Position numbers and translations under genes: made by a program. Under the pieces are notes generated by a model. The model made no database searches. It worked only from the letters and a program-made list of their open reading frames with translations, and had not been told where the DNA came from. 64,000 nt of DNA from an uncultured Pelagibacteraceae bacterium (GTDB taxonomy: Bacteria; Pseudomonadota; Alphaproteobacteria; Pelagibacterales; Pelagibacteraceae): contig CACBIY010000003.1 of the NCBI GenBank assembly GCA_902539445.1, positions 62,001 to 126,000 of the forward strand. Direction: 5' to 3'. Shown piece by piece: positions 8,402 through 17,126 of the stretch. Numbering within the stretch: the first letter of the stretch is position 1; every line of letters starts with the position of its first letter.

Positions 8402-9082
8402 ATGATTTTTAAACAACTATTTGATCAAAAATCTAGCACATACACATACTTAATTGCCTCATCTAAAGGAAGAGAAGCTTTGATAATTGATCCAGTTTTA
8501 GAAAACGTAAGTGATTACATAATTTTATTAAAAGAATTAGATTTAAGATTAGTAAAAGTAATTGACACACATATACACGCTGATCATGTAACGGGTGCTT
8601 CAAAATTAAAAGACATTACGAAATGCTCCACAATAATGGGCGATCATACTCCGGCTGATGCTGTTGAAATTAAAGTAAAAGATGATGAATTTATAAATTT
8701 AGAAAATTTAAAAATTAAAGCAATGTATACCCCGGGTCATACTTCAGATAGTTATAGTTTTTTGATGGATAATTATCTTTTTTCTGGTGACACATTGCTG
8801 ATAAATGGAACAGGTCGAACTGATTTTCAAAATGGAGATTCGAAAGATGCATATAACTCAATTTTTAATAAACTATTAAAACTTCCTGATGAAACTTTTT
8901 TATACCCTGCTCACGATTATAAAGGAGAGAAAGTGAGTACTATTGGTAAAGAAAAAAAACAAAATCCAAGATTACAGGTTAGTAGTGTAGATGAATATGT
9001 TGAGTTAATGAACAATCTAAAACTAAAAAAACCCACTGAAATTGATTTTAATGTTGCAAAAAATATTAATCTAGGTGCTTAA
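8402..9082 (+). CDS. Persulfide dioxygenase-like metallo-beta-lactamase-fold hydrolase (ETHE1/Blh type)
   Basis: A 226-aa MBL-fold enzyme. The metal motif is THIHADHVTGA (~residue 57), followed by TPGHTSDSYSF, SGDTLLINGTGRTDF and YPAHDYKG. The GTGRTDFQNGD segment is typical of ETHE1-like persulfide dioxygenases rather than glyoxalase II. These oxidise glutathione persulfide to sulfite in sulfide detoxification. The shared divergent promoter with DUF4396 suggests a joint stress or sulfur function. Its stop is one base from the convergent thioredoxin-like gene's stop. Confidence 0.85.
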   Translation: MIFKQLFDQKSSTYTYLIASSKGREALIIDPVLENVSDYIILLKELDLRLVKVIDTHIHADHVTGASKLKDITKCSTIMGDHTPADAVEIKVKDDEFINLENLKIKAMYTPGHTSDSYSFLMDNYLFSGDTLLINGTGRTDFQNGDSKDAYNSIFNKLLKLPDETFLYPAHDYKGEKVSTIGKEKKQNPRLQVSSVDEYVELMNNLKLKKPTEIDFNVAKNINLGA

Positions 9083-9083
9083 T

Positions 9084-9473
9084 TTAAATTGAGGCTTTTA
9101 ATGCTTCGTAAATTAAATCTTCGGTTGTTTCACCAATACTTCTATAAACTTCTTGATTACCTTTAAAAATTATTAATGTTGTTTGATATTGTACATCAAA
9201 AAAATTAGAGATTTCCTTTTTAGTCACATCAAATGAAAAATATTCAATATTATCAAATTTAATGTCTAATAATTCACCTTTATTTTTTGCATTCTGAAGG
9301 ATTTTCATTTGACCAGCACATGATGGGCAATATTTTATCCAAGAACTGATTACTACAATTTTTCCATCTGATTGGGCTTTATCAAACAACTCTTTCTTAA
9401 AAGTTGTTTCTTTTTCCATTGCATTTGCACTTAAGGAAAATAAAAAGAAAATTGATATTAATATTTTTTTCAT
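9084..9473 (-). CDS. Secreted thioredoxin-like protein
   Basis: A 129-aa protein with a clear signal peptide (about residues 1-18, ending SANA) and a thioredoxin-fold CPSC redox motif (KYCPSCAGQM, ~residue 50). It is probably periplasmic and may reduce or isomerise disulfides. It follows azlD by 6 bp on the same strand and may be the last gene of the long iron/AzlCD transcription unit. Confidence 0.75.
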   Translation of the reverse strand: MKKILISIFFLFSLSANAMEKETTFKKELFDKAQSDGKIVVISSWIKYCPSCAGQMKILQNAKNKGELLDIKFDNIEYFSFDVTKKEISNFFDVQYQTTLIIFKGNQEVYRSIGETTEDLIYEALKASI

Positions 9474-9479
9474 AATTTT

Positions 9480-9794
9480 TTATACCATAAAAATTAAAAA
9501 CCAATAAGAAGCTAGCCCTGAGATAATTGTCGCAATAATATTTTGACTTATTATTCCAATTAACATTGCAATTATTGCTGCCATTATCTTTGGATTGTTT
9601 TCTAATTGGAAATCTCCAGAGTTATCCAAAAAAATAGCAGGAAATATAATCGCAGGAAAAATTGCTGAAGGCACAAAAGAGAGAATTTCTCTTATTCTAT
9701 CATTGAACATTTCTTTCTTTAATAATGCTATCATTGAAAACCTTGTCAAAAAAGTTATCAAACCACAGTATATAATTAATAGCCAGTTACTCAT
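9480..9794 (-). CDS. azlD: AzlD family membrane protein (branched-chain amino acid export)
   Basis: A 104-aa protein with about four hydrophobic helices and the AzlD pattern: an N-terminal helix with TFLTRFSMIAL, then a FVPSAIFPAIIFPA motif. It overlaps azlC by 8 bp. AzlC and AzlD together form an exporter for branched-chain amino acids or their analogues; the true substrate here is unknown. Confidence 0.88.
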   Translation of the reverse strand: MSNWLLIIYCGLITFLTRFSMIALLKKEMFNDRIREILSFVPSAIFPAIIFPAIFLDNSGDFQLENNPKIMAAIIAMLIGIISQNIIATIISGLASYWFLIFMV

Positions 9795-10482
9795 TTTTTT
9801 TATTCAACTTAGTTAAAATTGCTGCTGTCAGTAAAGCAGTTACTCCAGCGACAATTACATATGCTTTATAAGGAACATAATTAAATCCAAACGTTGCCAC
9901 TAACCCTGAAATAATTATCACAATCACATTTATCAATTTTCTAAAATCGTTAACCAATAATGCCAAAAAAGTTAAAGGCACTGCAAAACTTAAACCTAGT
10001 TTTTCAGGAATAAAAGCTCCCAAAACAATTCCTAAAAAAGTGGTTGTCTGCCAAATAACCCAACAAGTAATACCACCACCGAATAAATGAAAATATTTAT
10101 TTTTATCTTTATTTTTTTTAAAATACTCATTTGATCTTGCAAAAGCTTGGTCAACTAAAAAATATGAGATTATAATTTTCCAAATAAGTTTTAAATCTGA
10201 TAAATGTTCTGAAACAACAGCTCCATACAAAAGATGTCTTGAGTTCACTGCTCCAACTGAACTTATTATAACTAAAGATGAGGCGCCTCCTGAAAATAAT
10301 TGCAGTAAAACAATTTGTGAAGCACCGCCAAAGACTATTAATGACATTCCCATTGTTTCTATTGGGCTAAATCCAATATCGATTGAAAGAACCCCAAATA
10401 TTAAACCAAATGGAACAACTGGAATCATCAGTGGGCTAACATCAAAAATACCCTTTAAAAAAACTCTAAATTTATTATTCAT
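9787..10482 (-). CDS. azlC: AzlC family membrane protein (branched-chain amino acid export)
   Basis: A 231-aa membrane protein with the AzlC core (PFGLIFGVLSIDIGFSP, GGASQIVLLQLF, NSRHLLYGA). It lies 15 bp after the iron transporter ATPase gene on the same strand and overlaps azlD. It is the large subunit of the two-part AzlCD exporter. Co-transcription with an Fe(III) transporter is unusual but may simply reflect genome compaction. Confidence 0.9.
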   Translation of the reverse strand: MNNKFRVFLKGIFDVSPLMIPVVPFGLIFGVLSIDIGFSPIETMGMSLIVFGGASQIVLLQLFSGGASSLVIISSVGAVNSRHLLYGAVVSEHLSDLKLIWKIIISYFLVDQAFARSNEYFKKNKDKNKYFHLFGGGITCWVIWQTTTFLGIVLGAFIPEKLGLSFAVPLTFLALLVNDFRKLINVIVIIISGLVATFGFNYVPYKAYVIVAGVTALLTAAILTKLNKKNE

Positions 10483-10497
10483 TTTAGAGAGTTTTTA

Positions 10498-11559
10498 TTA
10501 GAAGCAAACAATATGATCAATATGAATTGGTCTTTTTATGCCAAATTTTTCATTCTCCTCGTGTTGATGAATATGGTGAGAGTGAACAAAAACTGGAATT
10601 AATAAATTACTTGGCGTTTTAAGAGTGTAGATAAAATTTGTGCCCCTAAACTTTCTATCTATAACTTCAAATTTTAAATTGCTTTGGTCATCATGATGTA
10701 AGTCCTCTGGTTGAACCAAAAGTTTTACTTTTGATCCTATTGGAAAAGGTTTATTAAAATTACCCGTAATTGTTCCAAGATCTTTATTTTCTAAACTCTT
10801 AGGACTTGTAACCTCTGCAGGAATTAGGATGCCTCTATTTAAAAAATTAACTACCTCTATTGAGTTTGGTAAATGATAAACGTTATATGGATCATCAAAT
10901 TGTTTGAGCTCCTGATTTAAAATAATTCCACATTTTGATCCTAAATAAAATGCTTCATAAGAGTCATGGGTTACAATTATTGTTGAAATTTTTAATTTAT
11001 TAAGAATTTTTTTTAATCTCACTTGAATTTCTTCTTTAAAACTTTGATCTACATTTGATAAAGGCTCATCTAACAATAATAAATCTGGTTGAGTCATTAA
11101 AGATCTTGCTAATGAAGCTCGTTGTGCCTCACCAGCACTTATCTCATGTGGGTATTTGTTGAGAATATGAGATATATCTAATAAATCTATAATTTCTTTT
11201 ACATCAATTTTTTTTTCAATTTTTTCTTTATTCTTCTCTGTACCTAATAAAATATTTTTTTGAACATCATAATGTGGAAATAAACTATTATCTTGAAAAG
11301 CGAGAGATACATTTCTATTTTCAGGTTCAATATTAATTTTTTCTGATGAAAGAACTTTTCCATTTAATTCTATTGAACCTTTTTTTATTCTCTCTAAGCC
11401 AGCGATTGTTCTAAGTATGGTAGTTTTTCCAATACCAGATGGGCCTAAAAGGCAAATTACATCACCCTCTTTTTCAATCGAAAAAGAAACATTTTTTACT
11501 TTAGTTTTTCCATCAATATTAAAATCAACATTCTTTATTTCAAAAAAATTTTTACTCAT
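10498..11559 (-). CDS. fbpC: Fe(III) ABC transporter ATP-binding protein
   Basis: A 353-aa ATPase with Walker A (GPSGIGKTT, ~residue 39), an ABC signature variant (ISAGEAQRASLARSL, ~142) and Walker B (LLLDEPLSNVD). A C-terminal TOBE-like domain covers about residues 270-340. It belongs to the polyamine/iron/sulfate importer group. The His-rich tail (HSHHIHQHEE) is notable. The first base pairs overlap the end of the permease gene by 8 bp. Confidence 0.88.
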   Translation of the reverse strand: MSKNFFEIKNVDFNIDGKTKVKNVSFSIEKEGDVICLLGPSGIGKTTILRTIAGLERIKKGSIELNGKVLSSEKINIEPENRNVSLAFQDNSLFPHYDVQKNILLGTEKNKEKIEKKIDVKEIIDLLDISHILNKYPHEISAGEAQRASLARSLMTQPDLLLLDEPLSNVDQSFKEEIQVRLKKILNKLKISTIIVTHDSYEAFYLGSKCGIILNQELKQFDDPYNVYHLPNSIEVVNFLNRGILIPAEVTSPKSLENKDLGTITGNFNKPFPIGSKVKLLVQPEDLHHDDQSNLKFEVIDRKFRGTNFIYTLKTPSNLLIPVFVHSHHIHQHEENEKFGIKRPIHIDHIVCF

Positions 11560-13171
11560 TATTATCTCTTAATATATATTTAGATGTAATTATAATGAAA
11601 GAAGTTGCAATTAAAATTAAAAATAACGATGGGACTGCAGCAGCCTCTAATAAATCTTCGGATGCGGATATATAAGCTGTAGTTGCAAAAGTCTCAAAAT
11701 TAAAAGGCCTCAAGATTAAAGTAATAGGTAATTCCCTTATAATCTCTAAAGAAATCAATATACAAACAAATAATAAAGAGTTTCTCAAGAAGGGTATATG
11801 AATATTCATAAATGTTTTTCGTTTTGAATAACCTAGCAAATAAGAACTTTCATCTACTGAGATATTAATTTTTTCATATCCAGATTTAATTCCATTAAAG
11901 GCCAAAGAATAAAATCTTACAAAATACACAAGAACTAATCCTAAAATAGAGCCAATAAATATTTTCTTGATAGAAAATAATCCTAGATTTTTAACAACAC
12001 TCTCGTCGAACCAAGCTATGAAAGTTATAAATGCGACTGCTAAAATTACACCAGGTATTGCATATCCTGAAATTGATAAAGTTGATAAAATATTTAAAGT
12101 TTTATTTTTTGTAACTCTATTTCCATAGTTTGAGATTAAAGAAAACATTATTAATACAAAGCTTGATAAAATAACTAAATAAAGTGTATTACTCAAAAGA
12201 TTAATAATTTGTAGATCAAATAAATTTTCTGGAAATTTAATTGTCCAATACAACATTTGACTTAAAGGAAATAAAAAACTTAAAAAGAAAACAAGAAAAC
12301 AAAAAAGGAAAGCAGCTATTGATTTGGTTCCCTTAAGTTGTAACTTCTGTTTTTGTTTAAAACCTCCTTTTGAATTAAAGTGATATTTCGCCTTATTTCT
12401 TGATAAATTTTCTAATATAAACAAGGCAAATATGAACAATAATAAGAAGAATGATAACTGATTTGCAAAAGCAAGGTCATCAAATGTTATCCATGAATTA
12501 TATATTCCTGTAGTAAGTGTATTTATTGAAAAAAAATCTACTGCCCCAAATTCTGCTAGTGTTTCCATTGCAACTAAAGATAAGCCAGCAACTATTGCTG
12601 GTCGTGCTGCAGGGAGAATAATTGAATATAATGTTTTAAAATTTGTAAAACCCAAGTTTTTACCTAGGTCAATGAAGTTTTGTGATTGATATAAAAACGA
12701 AGCTCTAGCTAAAATATATACGTATGCAAATAATGAAAAAGAAAGAGATAGTATGACTCCAATCATTCCATCAAATTTTGGAATATATAAATTATAATTT
12801 TTATCTCCAAATAAGTTTTTTAAAATAGAATATGCTGTACCGTAATTTTCAAAAAAGGCTGTTAATGAATAAGCATAAATATATGGAGGAACTGCAAATG
12901 ATAGTATCAATGCCCATTTAAAAAAATTACTTAATGGAAATTCATAAAAAGATACCAAGTATGCAGTTCCAGTTCCAATCAAAAAAGTTAATAATAGAAC
13001 ACTTATCAATAAAATTATGGAGTTAGAAATATACTCAAATAAAAAAGTATCTCTTAAAATTCCATAGTAATTTGATGTGGATTCAAAAAAACTTAAAAAT
13101 ACAGTTAGAGTTGGAATAATAACAAAAATAGAAATGAAAAGAGAAGATATATACCAAAAATTTATTCTCAT
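11552..13171 (-). CDS. fbpB: Fe(III) ABC transporter permease (fused two-domain type)
   Basis: A 539-aa inner-membrane protein made of two BPD_transp_1 halves, each with an EAA-type loop (for example NLGFTNFKTLYSIILPAARP and LLGYSKRKTFMNIHIPFLR). About 12 hydrophobic segments are visible. This fused layout is typical of FbpB/SfuB iron permeases. It is separated from the upstream Cys-rich gene and fbpA by a strong hairpin (13208-13237), which may lower permease expression relative to the binding protein. Confidence 0.9.
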   Translation of the reverse strand: MRINFWYISSLFISIFVIIPTLTVFLSFFESTSNYYGILRDTFLFEYISNSIILLISVLLLTFLIGTGTAYLVSFYEFPLSNFFKWALILSFAVPPYIYAYSLTAFFENYGTAYSILKNLFGDKNYNLYIPKFDGMIGVILSLSFSLFAYVYILARASFLYQSQNFIDLGKNLGFTNFKTLYSIILPAARPAIVAGLSLVAMETLAEFGAVDFFSINTLTTGIYNSWITFDDLAFANQLSFFLLLFIFALFILENLSRNKAKYHFNSKGGFKQKQKLQLKGTKSIAAFLFCFLVFFLSFLFPLSQMLYWTIKFPENLFDLQIINLLSNTLYLVILSSFVLIMFSLISNYGNRVTKNKTLNILSTLSISGYAIPGVILAVAFITFIAWFDESVVKNLGLFSIKKIFIGSILGLVLVYFVRFYSLAFNGIKSGYEKINISVDESSYLLGYSKRKTFMNIHIPFLRNSLLFVCILISLEIIRELPITLILRPFNFETFATTAYISASEDLLEAAAVPSLFLILIATSFIIITSKYILRDNNE

Positions 13172-13207
13172 AATTTATATTCCGCCTTATAAATATGGAA
13201 AGTATTT

Positions 13208-13237
13208 GTGTCCACACTTTAAAAAAAGCGTGGACAC
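13208..13237 (-). terminator. 13-bp hairpin between fbpA/small ORF and fbpB
   Basis: On the minus strand, GTGTCCACGCTTT pairs with AAAGTGTGGACAC (one G-T pair) around a 4-nt loop. There is no U-run after it, so it is likely an intercistronic stabiliser or partial attenuator. Such structures commonly keep binding-protein mRNA in excess over permease mRNA. Confidence 0.65.
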
Positions 13238-13248
13238 CCAGAAAAAAA

Positions 13249-13422
13249 TCAAAAATCAAATACTTTTAGGATATGCGGAACCTCCCTAGTTTTAATTTCT
13301 GAAATTTTTCTATCATTTATTCTTTTATCGATTTTTTTACATTCCAAATAACATGGAGTGCATCCCTTAGAGGATTTATTAAAATCAATATCCGAAATAA
13401 ATTTCTTTTTATTTTTCACCAT
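13249..13422 (-). CDS. Small Cys-rich protein (57 aa) coupled to fbpA
   Basis: A 57-aa ORF below the track limit. Its ATG (13422) follows the fbpA stop with one base between, so translation is probably coupled. The product is Lys-rich and carries CTPCYLEC (CxxCxxxC, residues 21-28), a plausible metal or iron-sulfur binding motif. It has no signal peptide. I do not recognise the family. Its place between binding protein and permease of a Fur-boxed iron transporter suggests a role in iron handling; this is inference. Confidence 0.6.
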   Translation of the reverse strand: MVKNKKKFISDIDFNKSSKGCTPCYLECKKIDKRINDRKISEIKTREVPHILKVFDF

Positions 13423-13423
13423 T

Positions 13424-14452
13424 TTACTTCCAGCCAGCAGCTGTCATTACTTCTAACGCATCTGCTTGTTTAGCTCCATAACTAGAAACTTTTGTTTTAA
13501 GATCTTGTTTAAAATCTAAACCAATATTGTTTACCACTAACGGATTTGCTGAAACATTATCAATCATTGGAAACTCAAAGGTATTATTTACAAAATGTTC
13601 TTGAGACTCTGGTGTTAATAAAAACTCTACAAGTTTAATGGCATTAGTTTTATTAGGAGCATTTTTTACTAATGCTGCACAACTAATATTCATATGAGTT
13701 CCTCTATCACCTTGATTAGGAAAAAAAGCTTTAACTTTTTTTGCAGCTTCTTGTTGTTCGGGGCCCTTTTTACCAGACAACATTAATGCAAGATAGTAAG
13801 TGTTGGCTACGGCAATGTCAGCTTCGCCAGCTGCAACTGCCATTATTTGTGCTCTATCATTTCCTTTAGGCGTCCTAGCCATATTAGACACAACTCCTTT
13901 CGCCCATTCAGCTGTTGCTTTTTTTCCATTATTTTTAACTAATGAAGCTACAAGTGATTTATTATAGATATTGTTGGATGCTCTTATAACTAGTCTACCT
14001 TTCCATTTTGGATCAGCTAGACTTTCGTAAGTTAAACCAGATAGCTCAGCTCCGGAAACTCTCTCGGGTGAATAATAAACTATTCTTGCTCTTTTTGCGA
14101 TTCCAGTCCAATGGCTTGTTCTAAAATTTGCTGGCACTGCTGCTTTAATAGCTGCAGATGTTAAACCAGATTGAGTCATTCCCTTTGATTTAAATACTCC
14201 ACATCTTCCTGCGTCAGCAGTAATGTAAAGGTCTGCGGAAGAGTCGACACCCTCTTCTATCATTCTTTTTTCAAGTGCGCCTGCCTTACCATTTATCAAG
14301 TTAACCTTAATTCCTGTTTTATTTGTAAACTTGTTATAAAGTTCAGCGTCAGCCTTATAATGTCTTGCGTTAAAAACATTTACCTCATTTGCCATCACAA
14401 CTGATGAGGTAAATAAAGATGCTATCAATGCAAAAATTGATATATTTCTCAT
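13424..14452 (-). CDS. fbpA: Fe(III) ABC transporter periplasmic binding protein
   Basis: A class II iron-binding protein of the FbpA/FutA/IdiA group. It has a signal peptide (ends VVMANE), an N-terminal NVFNARHYKAD strand, and the paired tyrosines ANTYYLALM used for Fe(III) binding. The ORF track begins at 14473, but the ATG at 14452 is preceded by GGAGAAATA, a good ribosome-binding site, and directly starts the signal peptide. I therefore prefer 342 aa. A Fur-like operator array lies 30-66 bp upstream. It is the first gene of the iron operon. Confidence 0.9.
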   Translation of the reverse strand: MRNISIFALIASLFTSSVVMANEVNVFNARHYKADAELYNKFTNKTGIKVNLINGKAGALEKRMIEEGVDSSADLYITADAGRCGVFKSKGMTQSGLTSAAIKAAVPANFRTSHWTGIAKRARIVYYSPERVSGAELSGLTYESLADPKWKGRLVIRASNNIYNKSLVASLVKNNGKKATAEWAKGVVSNMARTPKGNDRAQIMAVAAGEADIAVANTYYLALMLSGKKGPEQQEAAKKVKAFFPNQGDRGTHMNISCAALVKNAPNKTNAIKLVEFLLTPESQEHFVNNTFEFPMIDNVSANPLVVNNIGLDFKQDLKTKVSSYGAKQADALEVMTAAGWK

Positions 14453-14481
14453 TATTTCTCCATTCTTCCGCATGATTTAAT

Positions 14482-14518
14482 TGAGAATGAGAACTATTCT
14501 CATTGAGAATGATTATCA
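14482..14518 (-). promoter_or_regulatory. Overlapping Fur-like iron boxes upstream of fbpA
   Basis: Four heptamers in alternating orientation: TGAGAAT, ATTCTCA, TGAGAAT, ATTATCA. The last pair, TGAGAAT-G-ATTATCA, differs by one base from the Fur 7-1-7 consensus TGATAATnATTATCA. ATTCTCA-T-TGAGAAT is a perfect palindrome of the same spacing. This strongly suggests iron-dependent repression by Fur (or another Fur-family protein). Confidence 0.85.
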
Positions 14519-14541
14519 ATCGCAAAGATGTCGCAGGCTAA

Positions 14542-15432
14542 CTAAGACTTCCAGTCGCCTATTTTGCTGAACAAAAAGTTCCTAAAAGCCTGAACTCTGG
14601 CTGTGTTTTTTAAAGATTGTGGATAAACGAAGTGTGCCTCTGTGATTGGTCCCTCAGATTTAGGTAAAACTTTAATAATATTGGTCGAATTACTTACTAA
14701 ATATTCAGGCAGTGCTGCTAAACCTACTCCAGACTCCACTGCTAGTAAAAGTCCCATAACACTATTTACCTTCATTATAGGTTTTCTTTTTTTTCCGTCA
14801 TGCATCCCTAACTTTAATGCCCACTCTGGATTATAAACTGGAGAAGGTGCTCCTTTGCCAAATGATATGAATTTGTGTTTATTTAAGTCACTCACAGTTT
14901 TTGGCATACCATATTTTTCTAAATATTTGTTAGACCCATAAATATAATATTTTAGATCTATAAGCTTTTTTTGAATATAATTTAATTGTTTAGGTCTTCT
15001 CATAAAAATACCAATATCTGCTTGTCTTGTACTTAAGTCCAGCTCCTTATCCTCAAAAATCAACTCAATTTCAACCTCGGGATTTAACCGCATAAATTCC
15101 TCAATTCTAGGTGTTAACCAATGAGTTCCAAAACTTCTAACTGTTGTAATTGTCAATTTTCCTGTTGGTTTATTTTTTTGATCTCCTAGTGAAGTTTCCA
15201 CTTCTTTGAGTTTACTTATAACTTCGTGTGCAGTCTTAAATACATACTCTCCATTTTCGGTGAGCGTAAGACCTCTTGCGTGTCTCTCAAATAATTGAAC
15301 TTTTAAGTCTTGTTCCAAAGATTGAATTTGTCTACTTATTGCTGATTGACTAAGATTTAAATTTATAGTTGCATTAGTAAAACTTCCTGCTTCTGCAACT
15401 GCATGAAAAATCTTAAGTTTATCCCAATCCAT
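14542..15432 (-). CDS. LysR family transcriptional regulator
   Basis: A 296-aa protein with an N-terminal LysR winged helix (residues ~1-60, LNLSQSAISRQIQSLE) and a C-terminal periplasmic-binding-like effector domain. The start overlaps the stop of the acuI-like gene by one base (TAATG), so the two are co-translated. The effector is unknown. Acrylate, or control of the acuI/folE unit, is a reasonable guess from position. Confidence 0.88.
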   Translation of the reverse strand: MDWDKLKIFHAVAEAGSFTNATINLNLSQSAISRQIQSLEQDLKVQLFERHARGLTLTENGEYVFKTAHEVISKLKEVETSLGDQKNKPTGKLTITTVRSFGTHWLTPRIEEFMRLNPEVEIELIFEDKELDLSTRQADIGIFMRRPKQLNYIQKKLIDLKYYIYGSNKYLEKYGMPKTVSDLNKHKFISFGKGAPSPVYNPEWALKLGMHDGKKRKPIMKVNSVMGLLLAVESGVGLAALPEYLVSNSTNIIKVLPKSEGPITEAHFVYPQSLKNTARVQAFRNFLFSKIGDWKS

Positions 15433-16433
15433 TATTTATTTAAATCAACTAAAACTCTTCCAGAAATTTCACCCTTTAATATTTTAGGATAAGTTTCAAT
15501 TAACCCCTCCAAACTCACTATTTGAATAGACTTTTCTATTAAGTCAAAATCAATTAATTTAGCAGCTTCTCCCCAAATAAATTCTCTTCTTTTAATACTA
15601 CAATTAGCTGAGTCCATGCCCCAAAGTTTTATTCCACGTAACATGAAAGGAATAACATTTGTGTTAAGTTCATTAGTGTTAGCATTACCACATACAGCAA
15701 TAATCCCATTTGAATTAGTTTGAACAATTGCATTAGCTAAAATTTTACCACCAACTGTATCGACTACCCCATCCCATAAACCTTTATCTATAAGTTTTGG
15801 ATCTTTATCAAATTCACTACGATTTATAACACTTTTGGCACCTAATGATTTTAAATAATCCGCTTTAGAATCTTTTCCTGTTACCGCAGTAACGTTGTAT
15901 CCCATTTTATTTAGTATCATAACTGCAATGCTTCCTACTCCACCAGTTGCACCTGTAACTAAGACATCATTTACTTTTGCACCAAGTAATATTTCTTCTC
16001 GGGCTTTTATTGCAAATGCAGCCATTAAAGATGTAAAACCCGCAGTCCCTAAAATCATTGCTTGTTTAGTTGTTAAATCACTTGGTTTTTTTACTAAGAA
16101 ATCTCCGTTAACTTTTGCTATTTGAGAATATCCACCATAAAAAATTTCGCCGACTCTAAAGCCAGTTAAAATTACATCATCACCTGATTTAAATTTTGAA
16201 TTTTCACTTTCTAAAACAGTTCCAGAAAAATCAATCCCAGGAATATGAGGAAACTCTTTTACTAATCTACCACCATTTTTTAAAATCATTCCATCTTTAA
16301 AATTAAGATCTGAATAATCAACTTTAATAGTTACATCACCGTGTTTTAAAAAACTTTTGTCTAATGATTTTACTTCTCTTGTAAAGTTGTCACCCTCTTG
16401 ATTTAAAACTAATGCTTTAAATTGGTCTGACAC
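15432..16433 (-). CDS. acuI: Zinc-independent MDR oxidoreductase, acryloyl-CoA reductase (AcuI/YhdH)-like
   Basis: A 333-aa medium-chain dehydrogenase/reductase of the YhdH/AcuI group. It has the N-terminal block YSDLNFKDGMILKNGGRLV, HIPGIDFSGTV, and an NADPH-binding GATGGVGSIAV motif (~residue 160). Family members reduce acryloyl-CoA to propionyl-CoA, a detoxifying step in DMSP breakdown, which fits a SAR11-like cell. No DMSP lyase lies in the window. It lies 2 bp after folE. Quinone-oxidoreductase activity is the main alternative. Confidence 0.8.
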   Translation of the reverse strand: MSDQFKALVLNQEGDNFTREVKSLDKSFLKHGDVTIKVDYSDLNFKDGMILKNGGRLVKEFPHIPGIDFSGTVLESENSKFKSGDDVILTGFRVGEIFYGGYSQIAKVNGDFLVKKPSDLTTKQAMILGTAGFTSLMAAFAIKAREEILLGAKVNDVLVTGATGGVGSIAVMILNKMGYNVTAVTGKDSKADYLKSLGAKSVINRSEFDKDPKLIDKGLWDGVVDTVGGKILANAIVQTNSNGIIAVCGNANTNELNTNVIPFMLRGIKLWGMDSANCSIKRREFIWGEAAKLIDFDLIEKSIQIVSLEGLIETYPKILKGEISGRVLVDLNK

Positions 16434-16435
16434 TT

Positions 16436-17050
16436 TTAATCTTTTGAATTACTTATTAACCTTAAATATCTATTTTGATAACTTAAATCTTCTTTGAATT
16501 GACCTAAATAATAATTTGTGACTGTTGTAGCTTGTTCCTTTTTAATCCCTCTCATAGTCATACATTGATGAGTTGAGTCTATTGTAACAGCTACTCCTTT
16601 GGCATCTAGAGATTGCATTAGTGTATTCGCAATCTGCATAGTTAATCTTTCTTGGGTTTGTAATCTTTTAGAAAAAACCTCTACTACTCTTGCTAATTTA
16701 CTTAATCCAACAACTCTTTCATTAGGTATGTAAGCTACATGAGCTTTACCAATTATTGGTGCCATATGATGTTCACAATGACTTTGAACAGAAATATTTT
16801 TTTGAATAACCATGTCATCATACCCATCTACATCGCCAAAAGTTTTATCCAAAACTTGAATAGGATCTTCCTTATAACCTTTAAAATACTCCTTAAATGC
16901 TTTAACAACTCTTTTTGGAGTTTCTAATAATCCTTCACGATTAGGGTCTTCACCCATCCATGATAAAATAGTTTTAAAAGCTTCTTCTGCTTCTTTATCA
17001 GAAATTTTTTTAGAATTTTGATTATTATCTATGTCTTTAACTAACTTCAT
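16436..17050 (-). CDS. folE: GTP cyclohydrolase I
   Basis: A 204-aa protein with the FolE zinc and active-site motifs HCEHHMAPIIGKAHVAYIP (~residue 93) and QCMTMRG (~162). It makes dihydroneopterin triphosphate, the first step of folate synthesis. It is first in a unit with acuI and lysR and divergent to hisI. Folate supply matters here because many neighbouring enzymes use tetrahydrofolate. Confidence 0.97.
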   Translation of the reverse strand: MKLVKDIDNNQNSKKISDKEAEEAFKTILSWMGEDPNREGLLETPKRVVKAFKEYFKGYKEDPIQVLDKTFGDVDGYDDMVIQKNISVQSHCEHHMAPIIGKAHVAYIPNERVVGLSKLARVVEVFSKRLQTQERLTMQIANTLMQSLDAKGVAVTIDSTHQCMTMRGIKKEQATTVTNYYLGQFKEDLSYQNRYLRLISNSKD

Positions 17051-17126
17051 GATTGGCTTTATACATATAAATGCGTATTTTTAAAATATTTAATATATCT
17101 ATATATGTGCTACATAATTACCGAAT

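Noticed and set aside
13077-13289. 70-aa plus-strand ORF
   Set aside because: It is antisense to the fbpB start and to the hairpin; composition is that of a shadow frame.
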